In this document: positions 35,604-48,537 of the stretch, piece after piece
How the letters are laid out: every line of letters begins with the position of its first letter
Position numbering within the stretch: the first letter of the stretch is position 1
NCBI RefSeq assembly: GCF_040712315.1
Contig: NC_134018.1
Coordinates: 45,075,335 to 45,139,334, forward strand
Length of the DNA: 64,000 nt
DNA from: Castanea sativa
Lineage: Eukaryota; Streptophyta; Magnoliopsida; Fagales; Fagaceae
Direction: 5' to 3'
Program-made: the position numbers and the translations under genes
The notes under the pieces: generated by a model
Database searches by the model: none
The model's input: the letters and a program-made list of their open reading frames with translations, nothing else
Told to the model about the DNA's origin: nothing

Positions 35604-38600
35604 ATGGAACCCGAATCAAAAGCTCCCCATGTTCTTATCTTTCCTCTTCCAGCACAAGGACATGTCAACTCCATGCTCAATCTTGCCCAGCTTCTTTCAC
35701 TTTCTGGCCTAAACATCACCTTTCTAAACACCGATCACAACCACAATCACCTTGTCCTTCACAGCAACATTCTAGACCGTTTTGCGTGTTTTCCTGGTTT
35801 CCAATTCAAGAGCATCCCAGATGGCCTTCCAGCTGATCACCCACGAGCTGGTGACCGATTCATGGAAATGTTTGATTCCATTAAATTGGTAACTGAGCCA
35901 TTATTTAACGAAATGATGTTATCTGGTCAGTTAAATTCAGCTACTGGACAGTCGGTGACTTGCATCATAGCAGATGGTAGCTTGAGCTTTCCTATTGATG
36001 TTGGCAATGAGCTTGGTATTTCGGTCATTCATTTCTGTACAATCAGTGCTTGCTCCTTCTGGGCTTATTTTTGTATTCAAGATATGATAGAAGCTGGCGA
36101 ACTTCCCATAAGAGGTACGTAATCTTTCTCACTCTGGCCAAATTCGTATTTGCCTTCTTGTTTACATTAAAAATTTTAAAATCCTTTTCTTAATTATTGT
36201 AGCGAATGTCATTATTGGTGCATAAGAGACATTATATATATATATATATATATATGTTATTAATAATTTCATATAAATATAATATTTCACCAATCATAAT
36301 TTTATTATTCTAAACTAGTCGCTAACCGTGCTATGTACTGAAATTTACCTATTTGTGAGGTAAACTAAAAAATTTAAGAAACTACACCATTGCATGATTC
36401 ACTCTTGTATGATTTTAATTTGTGTTACAATTTGATGAAGAAGTCATTGCTTGAAAACTTCTGCAAAAAAATACAGCATTAAATATTAAAACTTCAACAT
36501 TGAATATTGATATTGCAAAAAAAAAAAACTAAAAAATTCAGATATTAAAACTTCTAAAAGACCAAATTTTTTTAAAGAATCAGTCACTGCTTAGAAATTA
36601 TTGAAACAAAATAAAATATATATGACTAAACAATAGATAAATATGATTTTAATTTGTGTTACAATTTGATGAAGAAGCCATTGCTTGAAAACTTCTGCAA
36701 AAAAAATACAACATTAAATATTAAAACTTCAACATTGAATATTAATATTGCAAAAAAAAAAACTCAAAAATTCAGATATTAAAACTTCTAAAAGACAAAA
36801 AAAATTTAAAGAATCAGTCACTGCTTAGAAATTATTGAAACAAAATAAAATATATTTGACTAAACAATAGAGAAATATAAAAGAAAGATGGGTTACATTC
36901 AAAAGATAAATTTCAATAATTGCCAACTTTTTTATGTTGTAAAAAAATGCTAAAGAGAGTTTGGTGGTTTATGTAAAACCACGAAAAACCATAACATAAT
37001 TTTTTTTTTAAACGAAGTAGAGGAGAAGAAAATAACATAAGAAGAGCTTATACCTTTGCTTGGCTTTAAAAAAAAATATTGGGATTTGCTTTACTTTTAT
37101 AGTGTTCATGATTAACCTAGCAAATTTGGAGATAAATTATCAATATTTGAGTTTGAGTTTAATTTGGATTTGTTAGAGAGATAGAGTTTCACTCCTTATT
37201 AAGTTTGGATTAAACAAAAATAATTTCGTTTTTAAAAAAATGATAATAATGAGTTTGAGTTTAAGCTAGACTTGTTAGAGAGATTGAGTTTCACTCCTTG
37301 TTAAGTTTGGACTAAACAAAAATAATTTTATTTAAATAAAATGATAATTGTGAAAAATAGTTGCTTTTTAAAATATATATATATATATATATTAATATAA
37401 AGCAATAAGTTTTATTAATGAGAATAATTAAAAAAATAATAACGAAGTAATAGAAGCATTAAAAGAACGTAGATTAAAATAATAATAATAATGTAGATGA
37501 CAAAAAAAAAAAAAGGACCAAGCTTAAGATGCGAGACTTGAGGCAAAGAGTAATTCAATACCATAGCATCTAAAACAACTAATTTAAACCATGAAAAAAG
37601 AATACCATAGGTACTATATGGTTGCACGGAGCCATTCTTGAGCTTTGATCATGTTAGCAACAGCCAGCCACACCAACTTCGTGTCTATACATATATATTT
37701 ATTTGTAGTTGTAGGACGGTGGCTAATTTGTTGAGTTGTAATCAGTTTTCAACTCTACTTTGGTTAACCTATAGGTTTCCAACTATTTTTATGCAAAACT
37801 CTATTTAGGCAACGTATGGGGTAAATAAAAGTTAAATAATTTTGTTTAAAAATAATAATAATGACGTGGACAAGGAGGCTGTCAAGAGTCAAGACAGTGA
37901 CCTCTTTTTCTGTCTAACACAACAAACACTACAAAACAGCTAAGCAAGCAGCTAAGCTAGGGACCATAGATATTAAGATATGGACCATTTACGTAGCTAG
38001 GGAGTGTGATGCTTGATGGCATGCACGCTAGCTAAGCTATTTATATTTTAGACTCAAAATGACAGCGACCTCTTTTGTTTATCATGAGCTACCCATTTAG
38101 TAACTGAGGAACAGACAATTAGACTGGTAAAATATCATTTCAAAATTAAAATAAAATTAGCCATGCGCAGGTGCATGTCAAAGATGACGAAACTTTCATG
38201 AGCTCTACTCGGACCTTTTGTTTTCTGGCTAAACTAATTGGATAGAGAAGACTAGAATTTTTCGTGTGAGTTATTGATTTTATACATATTGACATTCTTC
38301 AACGCTAAAATGCAAAAAATTAATAACCGGAAAATAAAAAGAAAAATCATAGATATATTTGATCCTACCGAGATATCATGTGATAGTTTCTTTCTTTTAA
38401 GCAGTCATTCCTTTATTTCTTGGTGTTGTCGCTATCGCAAATGATCACTTGTTTGCATATATATAACATAGCTAGCTATAATTTTCTCAGTTTGAAAGTA
38501 TAAGTAATTCTATGATAGTTTTATAATTTTTTATGAATTAAAAATATTAGTGAAATTTGTTACAAACTTTTTTTTTTTTTTTTCAACAAAGAAACATTTA

Positions 38601-39589
38601 TGTCAAATTTCTTACTAATGAAAAGTTTGGTAACCACTCTAGAAAATGAAGACATGAATTACTTTATAAGAAGTGTGCCAGGCATGGAAACTTTTCTCCG
38701 AATCCGAGACTTACCTAGTTTTTGCCGAGCAAGAAACACAGCAGACCCAAATCTCCAACAGGTTAAATATATGTCTAGGCAATCCCCTCGAGCCCATGCA
38801 CTCATACTTAACTCATTTGAAGATTTAGAAGGACTTGTACTATCTCACATACGCACAAAATGTCCCAAAACTTATACTATTGGACCCCTCCATGCAATTC
38901 TTAAATCTAAACTTAAATCCAAAACGACATTGTTGCAATCTATGTCTCCAAACAGCCTCTTCGAAGTGGACAGAAGCTGCATGGTGTGGCTCGATGCTCA
39001 ACTTTTGAAATCTGTAATCTATGTAAGTTTTGGAAGCATTACGGTCATGACAAAGGACGAGCTCATGGAGTTTTGGTATGGTTTGGTTAATAGCAAGAAA
39101 CGCTTTTTATGGGCTATAAGGCCTGACTTGGTGACCCAAAAAGATGGCGAAGATCAAATTCCAGTTGAACTTTTTGAAGGGACAAAGGATCGAGGGTATA
39201 TGGTGGGTTGGGTCCCACAAGAGGAGGTTTTGGCCCACCAGGCTATAGGTGGGTTTTTGACTCATGGTGGATGGAACTCTACCTTAGAGAGCATAGTGGC
39301 TGGGGTGCCCATGATTTGTTGGCCTTACTTTGCTGATCAACAAACAAATAGTAGGTTTGTGAGTGAGATTTGGAAGTTGGGAATGGACATGAAGGATGTG
39401 TGCGATAGAGTTATGGTAGAAAAAATGGTTAATCATTTGATGGAGGAGAGGAGGGAAATTTTCATGAAATCAGCTTCTGAGATGGCTAGGTTGGCAAAAG
39501 AAAGTGTAAGTGAAGGTGGGTCCTCTTACTATAATTTGGACCATTTGATAAAGGATATAAGATTGATGAGCGTGATTACAACAAACTAG
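35604..39589 (+). CDS. UGT-2: UDP-glucosyltransferase, UGT709-like
   Basis: Exon 1 is 35,604-36,114 and exon 2 is 38,643-39,589, with a 2,528-base phase-1 intron (donor AGAG|GTACGT, acceptor ACTCTAG). 485 residues, no stop or frameshift. The catalytic pair is His20 (PAQGHVN) and Asp124 (IIADG). The PSPG box at about 360-403 ([10 protein letters not shown]...HGGWNSTLE...YFADQ) is complete, with Gly in place of the Ser that UGT-1 and UGT-3 have after His. It differs from its neighbours in the acceptor half ([14 protein letters not shown] for UGT-1 PVIHFRTASACYFL), so the acceptor range may have shifted. A cytosolic glucosyl transfer from UDP-glucose is expected from the family; the acceptor is unknown. 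The GTACGT donor is unusual beside GTAATC in the others, but a valid GT site. Confidence 0.93.
36411..36878. repeat. Tandem duplication of about 234 bp in the UGT-2 intron
   Basis: GATTTTAATTTGTGTTACAA starts at 36,411 and again at 36,645, and the two copies stay nearly identical to their ends, apart from A-run lengths and a few substitutions. It is absent from the UGT-1 intron. (TA)n runs at about 36,233-36,255 and 37,372-37,391 flank the wider area. Confidence 0.85.
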
Positions 39590-40171
39590 TATGTGCTATT
39601 GTTTCTTGAGCTGTTATTGTTTAGAATTCTAGTTCCAACTAGTTTTCCCTTGTAATTGCAAGCTAAGAAAGATGGCATAGTTTAAAATTTTGTATGGCCA
39701 TAAATGCGGTGACACATTTTTTTCCATCACGTTCATATTTGATGACTTGGTTTATTGTAATTAATGTATCATAAAAGTGATGTCACTAATAAATTCATGT
39801 AAAAGGGCAGGTTAGTCCTTTTTTTACACTATAGAATTTCAACATATAACATCTGCTTTATATCGTTCAAAAATTAAAATTAAAATCAACCTATCGCATT
39901 CACTATATGATGATTTATCTTTATTATTAAATCAATATACTAATTGGTTTTTGGTTAATGCAGTGTTGAAACCCTAGATTTTATATTTGATGATAGAAAC
40001 TTTACTAATTAAACTAATTAGAACTCACCGACAAGTTAATCCAATTACAGCCATAAGTTTTAGGAAAATAAATTATCCCCAACATACCACATCGTAGCAT
40101 TAATGACAAGTCATAATCATTAATGACATGACGTCGCTTTAGCATGCTTCTTACCTACATAAAAATTATTA
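39590..40171. other. UGT-2 downstream region
   Basis: Homologous to the sequence after UGT-1 and UGT-3 (for example TGACATGACGT...TTTAGCATGC near 40,118-40,147). It contains no gene and ends at the TTA target of the next element. Confidence 0.6.
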
Positions 40172-42308
40172 GAGCATTAGAGCATCAGTACTCGGTGATG
40201 CAAATGGTATACATCGATGTATTTTAGCATCAAATCACCAAAAAGGCCTATTATACGGTCCTCTAATTGTAAAAAAATTTACAATTGTGCTATAGTACTG
40301 TCGGGGGCGAAAATTTTTTCCTTTTGGCAAATGAGATTTGTGTTGGGTTGGAGGCATAAACTGAAACTTGACGATGGGCTCAAGGCACGGCCCAAAGGCT
40401 ATCAGTGAAGATCCAAATAATTCACTTTATTTTATGCCTTGGGCTTAGGTTGAGACTGACAAGAATGACCCATAAACAATTCCTACAGCAGACACATCAG
40501 CATGATTAAAAAGCATATTGTAAGAAATAGCCCAACAGTAAAATGTTTCTGCGAAAAATAGCCCAGCGGTAAAGTGAGACAGAACAGAATAAACCTCCAG
40601 TTGTTATCTATTTTATAGATTAAGGAAAGTATCCACATTTTCAAACTCATCACCCATTGGCTCTAGAACAGAGTTTTCTAACACAACAATATGAGAAAAA
40701 AAATTTATAGTGACAGTTACATTATAACCTTCAATAGTAAATAAGTAAATGAATATTATGAGCTCCATTATAACAAGTAATGAGAAAAACTTAGTGTGAG
40801 ATGAAGGGAGAGAGAGAGATTCCAGTTAGCGCAGCAAGATCATTATGGTGCCAAGACATGCTTGTGAATATAGTATAAGTAGTGAGTAATGAGGACATTT
40901 CAAGTAGTATAAGTAGTGAGAGAAAGTGTTTAGTGAAGGTGCTGAGACTTTCTGCTGGGGATGGGTAAAAGCTTATAAGTAGAGATGTGAGGGGTGTTTT
41001 TTGGGCTAGGAACTAGAAAACTCAATTTTTGTACTTGAAGCTGAGAGCTTAGTGACTCAGAACTATGCTAGAATTTAGAGAATGCTAAACAGAGAAGTTA
41101 AGGAAGAGTTCTTCTCTATGAGTGTATTTCTTAGTGTTGTTGTTGGAGTGTTGATAGAGAGCTTCCATTTATAGTTGAGTTTTCGGGGATGATTAGCAAA
41201 TAATCTTTGCTAAATCAGCCTCAATCTTCAGAAAATTCTTAAAGAATCATTCATAGGATTTGGACCAAGAGTGGTAAGCTTAGCTTTTAGAATGTTCTTG
41301 CTGTTTTGGGTAATAACAGCTAGGGTTTTGACTTTGTATTAAATTTTGATTTGTCCTTAGCGAATGGGATTAAGGTATAGGTTAGGCTAATGATCTTGGT
41401 TTTGCTACTACTAGAATCAAAGCTCCCTAGGGCAAATTGTATCACCCCAAGCTAAGTGTCAATCTTGGATCCCTTTCCTGGGATCCTTTTGGTGCCCTCT
41501 AAACCACATTTTTCTAAGTTTCCCCATTTGGGATTCATGTACTTGGTCCATGAACCAGAGAGTACACGTTTTTGGCATGAAAATGAACTGATTTTCGGCT
41601 GTTCCAGGAGCTTCCACAGTCTGGTTATGGCTGCCCTTAGTCTTTGACCGAATGGGTTGGAGAAGAAAGGAGGTACAGCTGGCTGAAGCTTCCCAGCTTT
41701 TTGTCATGTTAGCTCAGCTTTATGTCACATGAGAAATAATGGAATTTAGCTTGGCAAGGAAGGGTTTAACCCCTGCTGGACATGTGTCCCTCTTCTGATC
41801 TGATTAGACATGCTGGAACTGATGGTGATGGGCTCCAGCTGTTGGGTTGTGTTGAAGTTTGACTAGACAGCTCACGTGAACTTCAGCTGTTGGGATTTAT
41901 ACATTAGCTGGGCTTTGTAGTTGAGCTTCTTTGGACTTGGTCATCCCTACAAAAATGAATAGTTTTGTCATGGGTAATATATATTGGCTTTTATAGTTAG
42001 TTGACTGTGGAAAAATAAGCATAGTTCCCATAAATTTTGTGAAAGAAATATTTTTTAGAGATGAGTAATTTATATTTCCTATGAGTTAGGGACTTTAGTA
42101 TATATTTTGCCAAGAAATAGTTTTGGGCTTGAGCATAATGTAATTGTTTTTGTTAGTTGATTATGGAAAAATAAGCATAGTTCCCATAAATTTTGTGAAA
42201 GAAATATTTTTGAGAGATGAGTAATTTATATTTCCTATGAGTTAGGGACTTTAGTATATATTTTGCTAAGAAATAGTTTTGGGCTTTGAGCATAATGTAA
42301 TTGTTTTT

Positions 42309-42605
42309 GCCAAAATAGTATTTTGGGCTTTTATAAAATAGGTGCCAAATTAGTATTTGGGCTTTTATAAAATAGGTGCCAAATTAGTATTTGGGCTTTG
42401 TAAAATAGTGCCAAAATAAGTATTTGAGCTTTGTAAAATAGGTGCCAAATTAGTATTTGGGCTTTATAAAATAGATGTCAAATTAGTATTTGAGCTTTGT
42501 AAAATAGGTGACAAATTAGTATTTGGGTTTTGTAAAATAGTGTCAATATAAGTATTTGGACTTTGTAAAATAGGTGTCAAATTAGTATTTGGGCTTTGTA
42601 GGATT
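42309..42605 (+). repeat. Minisatellite, about 9 units of 32-34 bp
   Basis: Unit close to GTGCCAAATTAGTATTTGGG followed by CTTTGTAAAATAG, with small changes from unit to unit. Each unit carries TTTGGGCTTT or a variant. Confidence 0.85.
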
Positions 42606-42609
42606 TTGT

Positions 42610-43032
42610 AAAATATTGCCGTGTAGCAACGGACTTAGTGAGAATGCCTTGTGGCAATGGGTTTTAGAGGTGCTGTATCCTAATGGGCTTTAGAGGTGCC
42701 GTATCGTAACGGACTTTAGAGGTGCCATATCGTAACGAGCTTTTAGAGATGCAGTATTGTAACAGGCTTTTGAGAGCCGTATCATAACAGGCTTTTGAGA
42801 GCCGTATCATAACAAGCTTTTAGAGAGCCGTATCATAATGGGCTTTTAGAGTGCCGTATCGTAATGAGCTTTTAGAATGCTGTATTGTAACGGGTTTTTA
42901 AGTGCCGTATCGTAACGGGTTTTTAAGTGCTGTATCGTAACGGGCTTTAGAGGTGTCATATCGTAATGGGCTTTTAGAGTGCCGTATTGTAACGGGCTTT
43001 TAGAGTGTCGTATCGTAACGAGCTTTAGAGGG
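42610..43032 (+). repeat. Minisatellite, about 16 units of 25-26 bp
   Basis: Unit close to GTGCCGTATCGTAACGGGCT followed by TTTAGA. The units vary mainly at the CGTAACGGG core. It follows the previous array directly and shares the GGGCTTT word with it, which suggests a common origin. Confidence 0.85.
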
Positions 43033-43493
43033 GTTTTGTTGGGCATTTAGGATTTTCCCACAAGGTAAATGTTTTTGGGCTTTTTTTTTTTGTGTGGAGA
43101 TAGTATAATTTTGTGGCCCAGTTTTGATAGTAATATGATGGGTATTTTTTTTTTTTTTTTTTTTTTTGTGAAAACCCAAGTTGGATAACATAAGAGTAAT
43201 ATATGTGAGAGGGCCCAAGATAATATATGGGGCTTATATATGGAATATTTGTGAGAGCCCAATAACATGGAGAATATTTGAGTAATATGTGGGAAATGTT
43301 TATGTGAGCTCAAAATAGTTTATGGGCTTATGTGGGTATTTTTGGGAGTGGGCTAATGAAATTAAGGCCTGAAAATTTGTACCTCAACAAGTACCATCCT
43401 AAATTTATAATGGTATTGTAGCAACGTTCTAAACTAATTTATTATTTTTTATTCCCCACCTTTAAATATCTGTCTCTTTCTCTCTCTCTTCAT

Positions 43494-43527
<34 letters not shown>

Positions 43528-43856
43528 ATTCCAAGCTTCTCTCTCACATCTTTCTCTCATGGTGGTGGTGTTTATCTGGCATGGGTAGTGGGTCCGACTT
43601 GGGTTTGGCGGTGGCGTGGAGGTTTCTGGTTTCTAGATTGGCGATCGGCATGGAGTGGCGAGGTTGTTGTATTTCATTGGGGGCGCGGTTTGGTGGGTCC
43701 TGTGATGGAGGCTTCGTGGCATGAGTTTGATTTTGGTTTTGATTTGGTTCCAATTTGGTTCTAATTTGGTTCCAATTTTGGTGATGTTGCTGGATTGGTG
43801 TGAGTTTGATTTTGCTGGGTTTATTCAGTCATTTGTTGGTTTTGTTTGGTGTCGAT

Positions 43857-46444
43857 TGTTGAGGTACTTTTCTTTACACCTAATATTATTTAAATAAAAC
43901 CTATTTATTTTCCTGTGTATTACTGGACATGCTTAACTATCACCATGCTAGCCCACAACCTTTCTCCTTTCTACCACAAAACTGGGCTACAGGGCCTAAT
44001 ATTTTCTCATAAAAGCCCGAATTATTTAGTAAAGCAAGATAAAATCTAATTTTTCTAAAAACCGAGAATACTTATGCTCGGCAAGGTTTGAAAAGTCCAC
44101 GATTCAAATCCATAGCAAAGCAACTTTATCAATGGAATTCAAGTCCATAATCAAAGCCCATGGTTTAAACCCATGGTAATTTATTTATCCAAAAGTCCAA
44201 TTCTCATTGGCAATATTTAAAGCCCAATTTCTATTGGCAACATCAAAGCCCAATTTCCATTGGCAAACATCAAAGCCCAATTTTCATTGGCAACATCAAA
44301 GCCCAATTCTCATTGGCAAGATCAAAAGCCCAGTTCCCACTGGCAATATCGAAAGCTCAATTTTCATTGGCAATATCGAAAGTCCAATCTTCATTAGCAA
44401 TATCAAAAGCCCAAGTCCCCATTGGCGATATCCATTTGCACTATTTTATCAAAAAATCCAAGATTATTAAACGCTTGGCAAAAGAAAAAGAATATATATC
44501 ATGGTATAATCGTTGCCTACATATTGCGATCGTCTTATATAAAAAAACTCATTAGGGATTGTTTTGAAGATGACGTTATAAACCCATGAAGTACGTGATC
44601 ACCATTTGTGTCACGGCATCAAGACTCATGGAAAGTACTCGATCCCACAAGCTTGCTATTTAAATTATGATGCAACTATTAGAAGCCATGGACATTATTT
44701 ATGATATGGAATCTGTCATAGTAAAGGTTATTTTCAAAGGTACTTTAAGACTTGTCATATTGTTGCAAACATTACAATTAATTGCCCAAAGACCAATTGC
44801 AAGTATCTATAAGAACCCAAAGAATATCTACTAATAAAAGTCCATGAGGAAGGAGAGCCCATGGCAAAATGTATTGTTGATTTTGTAGGATGCACACAAA
44901 GGAAACAGCCTAGGTGAACAAGCCCAACCCAAGAGATCCTAGCAAGAGGCAAAGGGTTGGAAGTGTGCAAACAGCCTTTGTTCATCCCTAACCAAAAGTA
45001 CAACAAGAGAACCAAGTCCTTAGGGATGAACTAGGAGCTGTCCCATCAGTTTTTGTCACTCTCTACCTGACGTGAACAGTACTCGAGGCTTGAAACATCA
45101 GCTGCAACCTAAAGGATGATGGAACTTCATCACCTTCCTTAAAGACTGCAGCTCCAGCGGAAGGGGAGCAGAAACCAGCAAATTGATGCTATAAATGTTA
45201 AATGTCAAGACATGATTCATGTCCCAAGCCCATGAATCCTAAAGGGGAAAAAATTGGGAACATGTGGTTTGGAGGGCATAAAGGGACCTCTAGCGGAACC
45301 CCCTGAAGTAGGCTTAGGACTTGACACCTAGCTTGGGGTGTTGAATCCTACTTCTTGGGGGTCTAAATCTCAGTTGCAACTTTAGAATTTGCTCTTGACA
45401 CACGTCCCAATCACGTTGATTAAGCTCAGCCCCAGAAATCTTGACATTTAATCATTACCCAAAGAAGCAAAGCAGCCCATAAAGTAAGCCATCTATTTCT
45501 GACCAAAAATCCTAGGAAGATTAACCTTGGCTTCCCACCTCTGATGAACCCTACGTTTTTTGGACTCTTGTTAATTAATGTTTCCCTAAAACTCCACTAT
45601 AAAAATATAAGCATCTCAGCCTTCAAAAACAACTACTCCTTTTGAAACTCTTGATCTATTTGTTATTGGTTGATCTCCTTTTAAGTTCACTACTCATCCC
45701 CTTCAGCCCACACTCATCTAACCTCAAATATTCTTTACTCCCCTTTACATAACCAGAGCTCACAAATGTCTACTAACTAGTCACAACAGCCTACTACTCA
45801 CAAAAAGCCTTAATCTTAGAGTTAATCCCATCTCACTCACTCAAAACAGCCCACATTGTCTCACCCATGCCTTATGAACACACACTCACCAAAATCCTAG
45901 TTTGATACTTGCTGCACAGAGCTGGGACCCCCCTCTCCCTTCATACCATGTCAATTAATCATTTCCCTCTTCCCATGGAACTTTTAATTTTTACTTTTTA
46001 TTTTACCGTTGAAGGATATAATGTATATGTAACAATCGAACTCTTCCCTCACGTTGATGTAATGGTGGCTGAAAGTATAATGAACTCCCCTGACCAAGAC
46101 ATGCAAGGACCCCCAAGAGTTAACACATTCCTAAACTTATTTAATCATTGACCATGGGACTGTTTAAATTTGTCTTTCTGGACTAAGTGTAATTTTACCC
46201 TACCACTGGAGATTTTAATTCACTTGAACTTTCAGACCAGGACCACTAATGTACTAATTAAGTATTGTAATGTGCTTTTCATTGGGCCTTTGTTGCTATT
46301 TTGTCAAGTGCAGCTTTTGTTTCTTGTTTGGATAGGCTTTGTCATCACACCAAAAGCCTTTGGGTGTCACCTCAAGAGCCCATAGTTGAGTTTCGGTTTG
46401 GCTTCCCAACATTTTAGATAGAGGCATCAATTTCCCCCTCGACA
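43857..46444 (-). mobile_element. Long solo LTR B (opposite orientation)
   Basis: On the plus strand from TGTTGAGGTACTTTTC to TTTCCCCCTCGACA, 2,588 bases. Its reverse complement starts TGTCGAGGGGG and ends GTACCTCAACA, like LTRs A and C. The flanks TCGAT (43,852-43,856) and CCGAT (46,445-46,449) are a 5-bp duplication with one change. It contains a minisatellite at 44,192-44,432 and no supported gene. Confidence 0.8.
44192..44432 (+). repeat. Minisatellite, about 10 units of 26-27 bp in LTR B
   Basis: Unit close to AAAGCCCAATTTCCATTGGC followed by AACATC. Read in the LTR's own direction each unit contains CCAATG...ATTGGGCTTT, so the GGGCTTT word of LTR A's arrays recurs here. The open frames across it only reflect the repeat. 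Confidence 0.85.
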
Positions 46445-46864
46445 CCGATTTCAATGATATTGTTGGATTGGTGTGGGTTCAATTTTGCTGGGTTTTGTTG
46501 GTCATTTGTGGATTTTTTTTTTGGCGGTGGTGGGTGATGGACAATGAGGTAAGGGTGGTTGTTTGAGTTTTAGTAGCCTTTTTGGGTTTGTTCATGGTGG
46601 AGGTGGTGGTAGCAGGTGGTTGTAGTGGAAGAAAGACAGAGGAAGAGAGGAAAAAAAATTAGAGAGAGAAGAGAGATGGGAGAGAATAGATATAGTTTTG
46701 GGTTATATTATTTTATTGTGTGGACATATTATTTTAATGTGTTGTATGATAAAATAAAAGTTAATATGTTAAGTGTATTGTAAAATGGTATGATATAATA
46801 GATAAAATAACCTTTGAAATGGTAAAAAAGAATAGTTTAAAGATACCAAATGCTAATGCTCTTA

Positions 46865-47265
46865 GAATCTAGTATGCTAAGTGATAACTGCTAAAATACA
46901 CCAAACACCATTTTAGTGCACCAAATGCCAAAATGAGGCTTCTAACTAGTGTGCTTTTCACAAAAATTTTGCAAAATGTTTAGCACTTGATGGAGTGACC
47001 ATTAGCACTATGCAACAACTAGCAAGTGCTTTTTTTTTTTTTTTTTTTTTCATTTCTCTCTCTCTCTCTCCTCTCAACACTTTCTCTCTCTTAATTGTTT
47101 TATATTATTTTAGAGAGTTGAATGGAAAAAAAGAAAAAAAAAAAGAAAAGAAAAAGAAGATGGAGTGATAGGGTAAATTGTGAAATTGTACGTTAAAAAC
47201 TAAATATTTTGGTGTTAAAGTAGTTTTTTTTAAATTTTTATAAAGAGACCAGATGCTTAATGCTC
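46865..47265. mobile_element. Short TTA-flanked inverted-repeat element, about 0.4 kb
   Basis: It abuts the element ending at 46,861, sharing one TTA, and ends ...GCTTAATGCTC before TTA (47,266-47,268). Terminal similarity is modest. It holds a poly(T)/(CT)n run at 47,029-47,070 and purine-rich sequence. Its right end recurs at about 63,759-63,782, cut by another element. Confidence 0.5.
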
Positions 47266-47824
47266 TTAAACAAGGGCATGTGACATTATGTTATTAAGGT
47301 TTATATGAAGAATTGAAGATGGGTTCTAAGGATGAAATTGTCTTTATCTTGAAAGTTGAAGGATTTAATTTGGTATAATTAATATTTAAAAGACTAAATT
47401 TTTTTTTTTTGGTACTAAAAAAGACTAAATTCAAACAATTAATATATGAGGGATCAAATTAGCTTTAACCCATAGTTGGAGGACCATATAATTCAGGCTT
47501 CCTATTTATAGCACCTGTAATTGAGTGGTCCCTATTTCATTAAAACAACGAGACCCACTATAATTTATTATTTTTTAATGCCTAATAAAAGTTCTGCCAA
47601 AGCATTTCTTTTTTAGATAAGACTTGCTTCCTTTTGAAGAGTTGAAATGATCCATGTGGACTCAGGACCGCCACATTTGGAGTAGTTGCAAAAAATATAA
47701 ATATAGCTTACGTAAGAGGTATATAAATTCCTGAACGTGGAATCTACTTGTACAATAATACAACGATAATAATATGAAAAAAAATAATTAAGACTACAAA
47801 TTATTTTTTAACTTCTTGGGGAGT
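47266..47824. other. Ancestral intergenic block of the UGT array
   Basis: No gene. 47,270-47,515 is nearly the same as 63,783-64,000 and partly the same as 28,540-28,640. 47,640-47,760 resembles the distal upstream regions of UGT-1 and UGT-2 (ATGTGGACT...GCCACATTT). Confidence 0.6.
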
Positions 47825-47840
47825 AATCTTAAAGAACAAA

Positions 47841-48057
47841 ACTCAAAGGTTGGCCAAGTTGGTTGGGTTTTCGGTCTCAAGGTGCTTGTACTGAGTTCGA
47901 TTGGGTGTGCTCTATAGTTCAAGTCCTGTTACCTGCACTTTGAAAAAATTTTCTTGAGTCAGCGCTTTACCCCTTCGTGAGTCCACCCGACGTGAACAGT
48001 GATTAGTCTATAATTGAAAGCCTTGAGGATACACAGTAAAAAACCAAAAAAAAAAAA
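47841..48057 (+). mobile_element. tRNA-derived SINE with a perfect 16-bp target duplication
   Basis: The body begins ACTCAAAGGTTGGCCAAGTT, which holds an A-box-like element (TGGCCAAGTTGG). A B-box-like GAGTTCGATTG follows about 45 bases later, together the internal Pol III promoter of tRNA-type SINEs. It ends in an A-rich tail. AATCTTAAAGAACAAA is repeated exactly on both sides (47,825-47,840 and 48,058-48,073), the mark of LINE-assisted insertion. No protein is encoded. Confidence 0.88.
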
Positions 48058-48073
48058 AATCTTAAAGAACAAA

Positions 48074-48537
48074 TTATTTTATAATATTTTTACAAATTAT
48101 TAATTTAACCCATTCTTATTAGTTGTCATATTGGTCCGCCATTAGCATTTTTTATTTATTTATCAACAATCACTCACCTCATTAATAGTTTGTAAAATAA
48201 TTTGTAATTTTAAATTTTTTTTTTTTTATTATAGAGCGTGAGAGGAAGAGTTGTAAATGAGAGATAATTAGTCACAATATACCATGTAAGTTTTTTTTTT
48301 TTTTTTTTTTTGAGAATCGTATACCATGAAAGTTGTAGCAAAAAATTTCTGAAGTGATTTGTAGTGTTATAATCACTCATTAATATTGTATCTTTTTTTT
48401 TTCTTTTTTTTTTTAAAGAAAACATTATTTACCGCAACGAGAAGAAAAAACATTGCATCTACCTAATAATGATAGCTACCTGGGCCACTGACCCACACAG
48501 TCACAGAACCACTCATGACTCACATGACCACACTCAC
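48074..48537. other. AT-rich spacer before the Harbinger element
   Basis: No gene. Several poly(T) runs lie at 48,219-48,229, 48,290-48,311 and 48,392-48,414. The last 80 bases (CACTGACCCACACAGTCACAG...) are more complex and probably part of the old UGT-3 upstream region. Confidence 0.5.

Larger units (their letters stand above)
40299..43389 (+). mobile_element. Long solo LTR A with two minisatellites
   Basis: From TGTCGGGGGCG to GTACCTCAACA, 3,091 bases, with a perfect AGTAC duplication (40,294-40,298 and 43,390-43,394). No coding frame of substance. It holds a 157-base tandem duplication (about 41,995 and 42,153) and two arrays listed separately. The ends match LTR C and, inverted, LTR B. 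Confidence 0.85.
40172..46861. mobile_element. TTA-flanked inverted-repeat element, about 1 kb, split by two solo LTRs
   Basis: Left end GAGCATTAGAGCATC at 40,172; right end reverse-complements to GAGCATTAGCATTTGG at 46,861; TTA on both sides (40,169-40,171 and 46,862-46,864). Without the two solo LTRs about 1.0 kb remains: 40,172-40,298, 43,390-43,856 and 46,445-46,861. It contains a (CT)n tract (43,470-43,525), a GC-richer part and an AT-rich right part (TTATTTTAATGTGT) shared with the elements at 54,294 and 62,635. The TTA duplication suggests a PIF/Harbinger (Tourist-like) non-autonomous element. Confidence 0.7.

Noticed and set aside
42309..43032. Regularly spaced repeats that resemble a CRISPR array
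   Set aside because: The repeats are contiguous, diverge from unit to unit and have no unique spacers. They lie inside a plant solo LTR, so they are minisatellites.
44192..44432. Open frames of 80-87 codons over the AAAGCCCAATT array
   Set aside because: The frames exist only because the 26-27 bp unit lacks stops; the product would be a repeat translation without any domain.
47850..47910. A functional tRNA gene at the A/B boxes
   Set aside because: The A and B box words are there but no cloverleaf or acceptor stem can be formed, and the A-tail with a 16-bp target duplication marks a SINE.
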